A program made the translations under genes and the position numbers. The notes beneath the pieces are model-generated. The model saw only the letters and a program-made list of their open reading frames with translations. It did no database searches and was not told the DNA's origin. From contig DJUJ01000187.1 in the NCBI GenBank assembly GCA_002438345.1, positions 74,534-89,128 on the forward strand: a stretch of DNA of 14,595 nt, given 5' to 3'. Positions 14,549-14,595 of the stretch are shown one piece after another. Within the stretch, counting starts at the first letter, position 1, and every line of letters starts with the position of its first letter. Source of the stretch: Paenibacillus sp. UBA6285. GTDB taxonomy: Bacteria > Bacillota > Bacilli > Paenibacillales > Paenibacillaceae.

Positions 14549-14595
14549 CTATAGTTCGGAACTGCTGTACCGCTGATGAATCAGTTCCGCCTTCG
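14549..14595 (-). CDS. C-terminal end of the gene preceding telA, possibly XpaC family
   Basis: The last 14 codons, KAELIHQRYSSSEL then TAG. The stop codon abuts the telA ribosome site, with 11 bases between the stop and the telA ATG, as in a tight operon. In Bacillus the gene before the telA homologue yaaN is xpaC, a 5-bromo-4-chloroindolyl phosphate hydrolysis protein, so that is the best guess. The fragment is too short to prove the family. Another frame stays open and in phase with telA but shows no start or family match. Confidence 0.5.
   Translation of the reverse strand, partial: KAELIHQRYSSSEL

Noticed and set aside
1..14595. Defence island, CRISPR array, insertion sequence, prophage or tRNA
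   Set aside because: No regularly spaced direct repeats, transposase, integrase, attachment-site duplication or cloverleaf found on either strand.

Overview
The window looks like chromosomal DNA of a spore-forming Bacillota, most likely Paenibacillus or a close relative. The reasons are strong AGGAGG-type ribosome sites, several TTG starts, intrinsic terminators with long T runs, a textbook 7-1-7 Fur box, a near-perfect sigma-H promoter in front of a sporulation-type kinase, a purine riboswitch, and a TPM/TelA gene pair. There is no tRNA, rRNA, insertion sequence, phage gene or CRISPR array. It reads as ordinary core or shell chromosome, with most of the interest in the gaps between genes.

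Left part (1-3168). A LytS-type membrane histidine kinase and its response regulator lie on the minus strand with an ATGA stop/start overlap; the regulator runs off the left edge. Divergent to them is a DUF925-type nucleotidyltransferase, closed by a hairpin. The next 640 bases hold, on the minus strand, a purine-class riboswitch aptamer, a competing terminator and a good ribosome site. These lead into only a 29-codon stub of an FAD/NAD-binding oxidoreductase, so this is a regulated gene that appears to have lost its body.

Middle part (3169-7945). Two cyclic-di-GMP proteins converge on a shared terminator: a six-helix membrane diguanylate cyclase (plus strand) and a 1040-residue hybrid with an extracellular solute-binding domain, two PAS domains, GGDEF and EAL (minus strand). 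Upstream of the hybrid is a perfect Fur box, then a 47-codon small protein gene with its own terminator.

Right part (8070-14595). A secreted/membrane protein with an N-terminal TPM domain, one membrane helix, about 500 residues of coiled coil and a Gly/Ser/Trp tail is on the plus strand. Facing it is a soluble GAF-PAS histidine kinase with a sigma-H promoter, then a formate/nitrite-family channel with a long dyad in its leader. Next comes a 29-codon hydrophobic peptide gene whose ribosome site is buried in a hairpin, and finally telA, preceded by the last codons of another gene, probably of the XpaC family. TelA and TPM proteins both recur in envelope-stress neighbourhoods. The themes are sensing and signalling: pyruvate or envelope state (LytS), periplasm-side ligand (SBP-GGDEF-EAL), iron (Fur), purine (riboswitch) and sporulation entry (sigma-H kinase).
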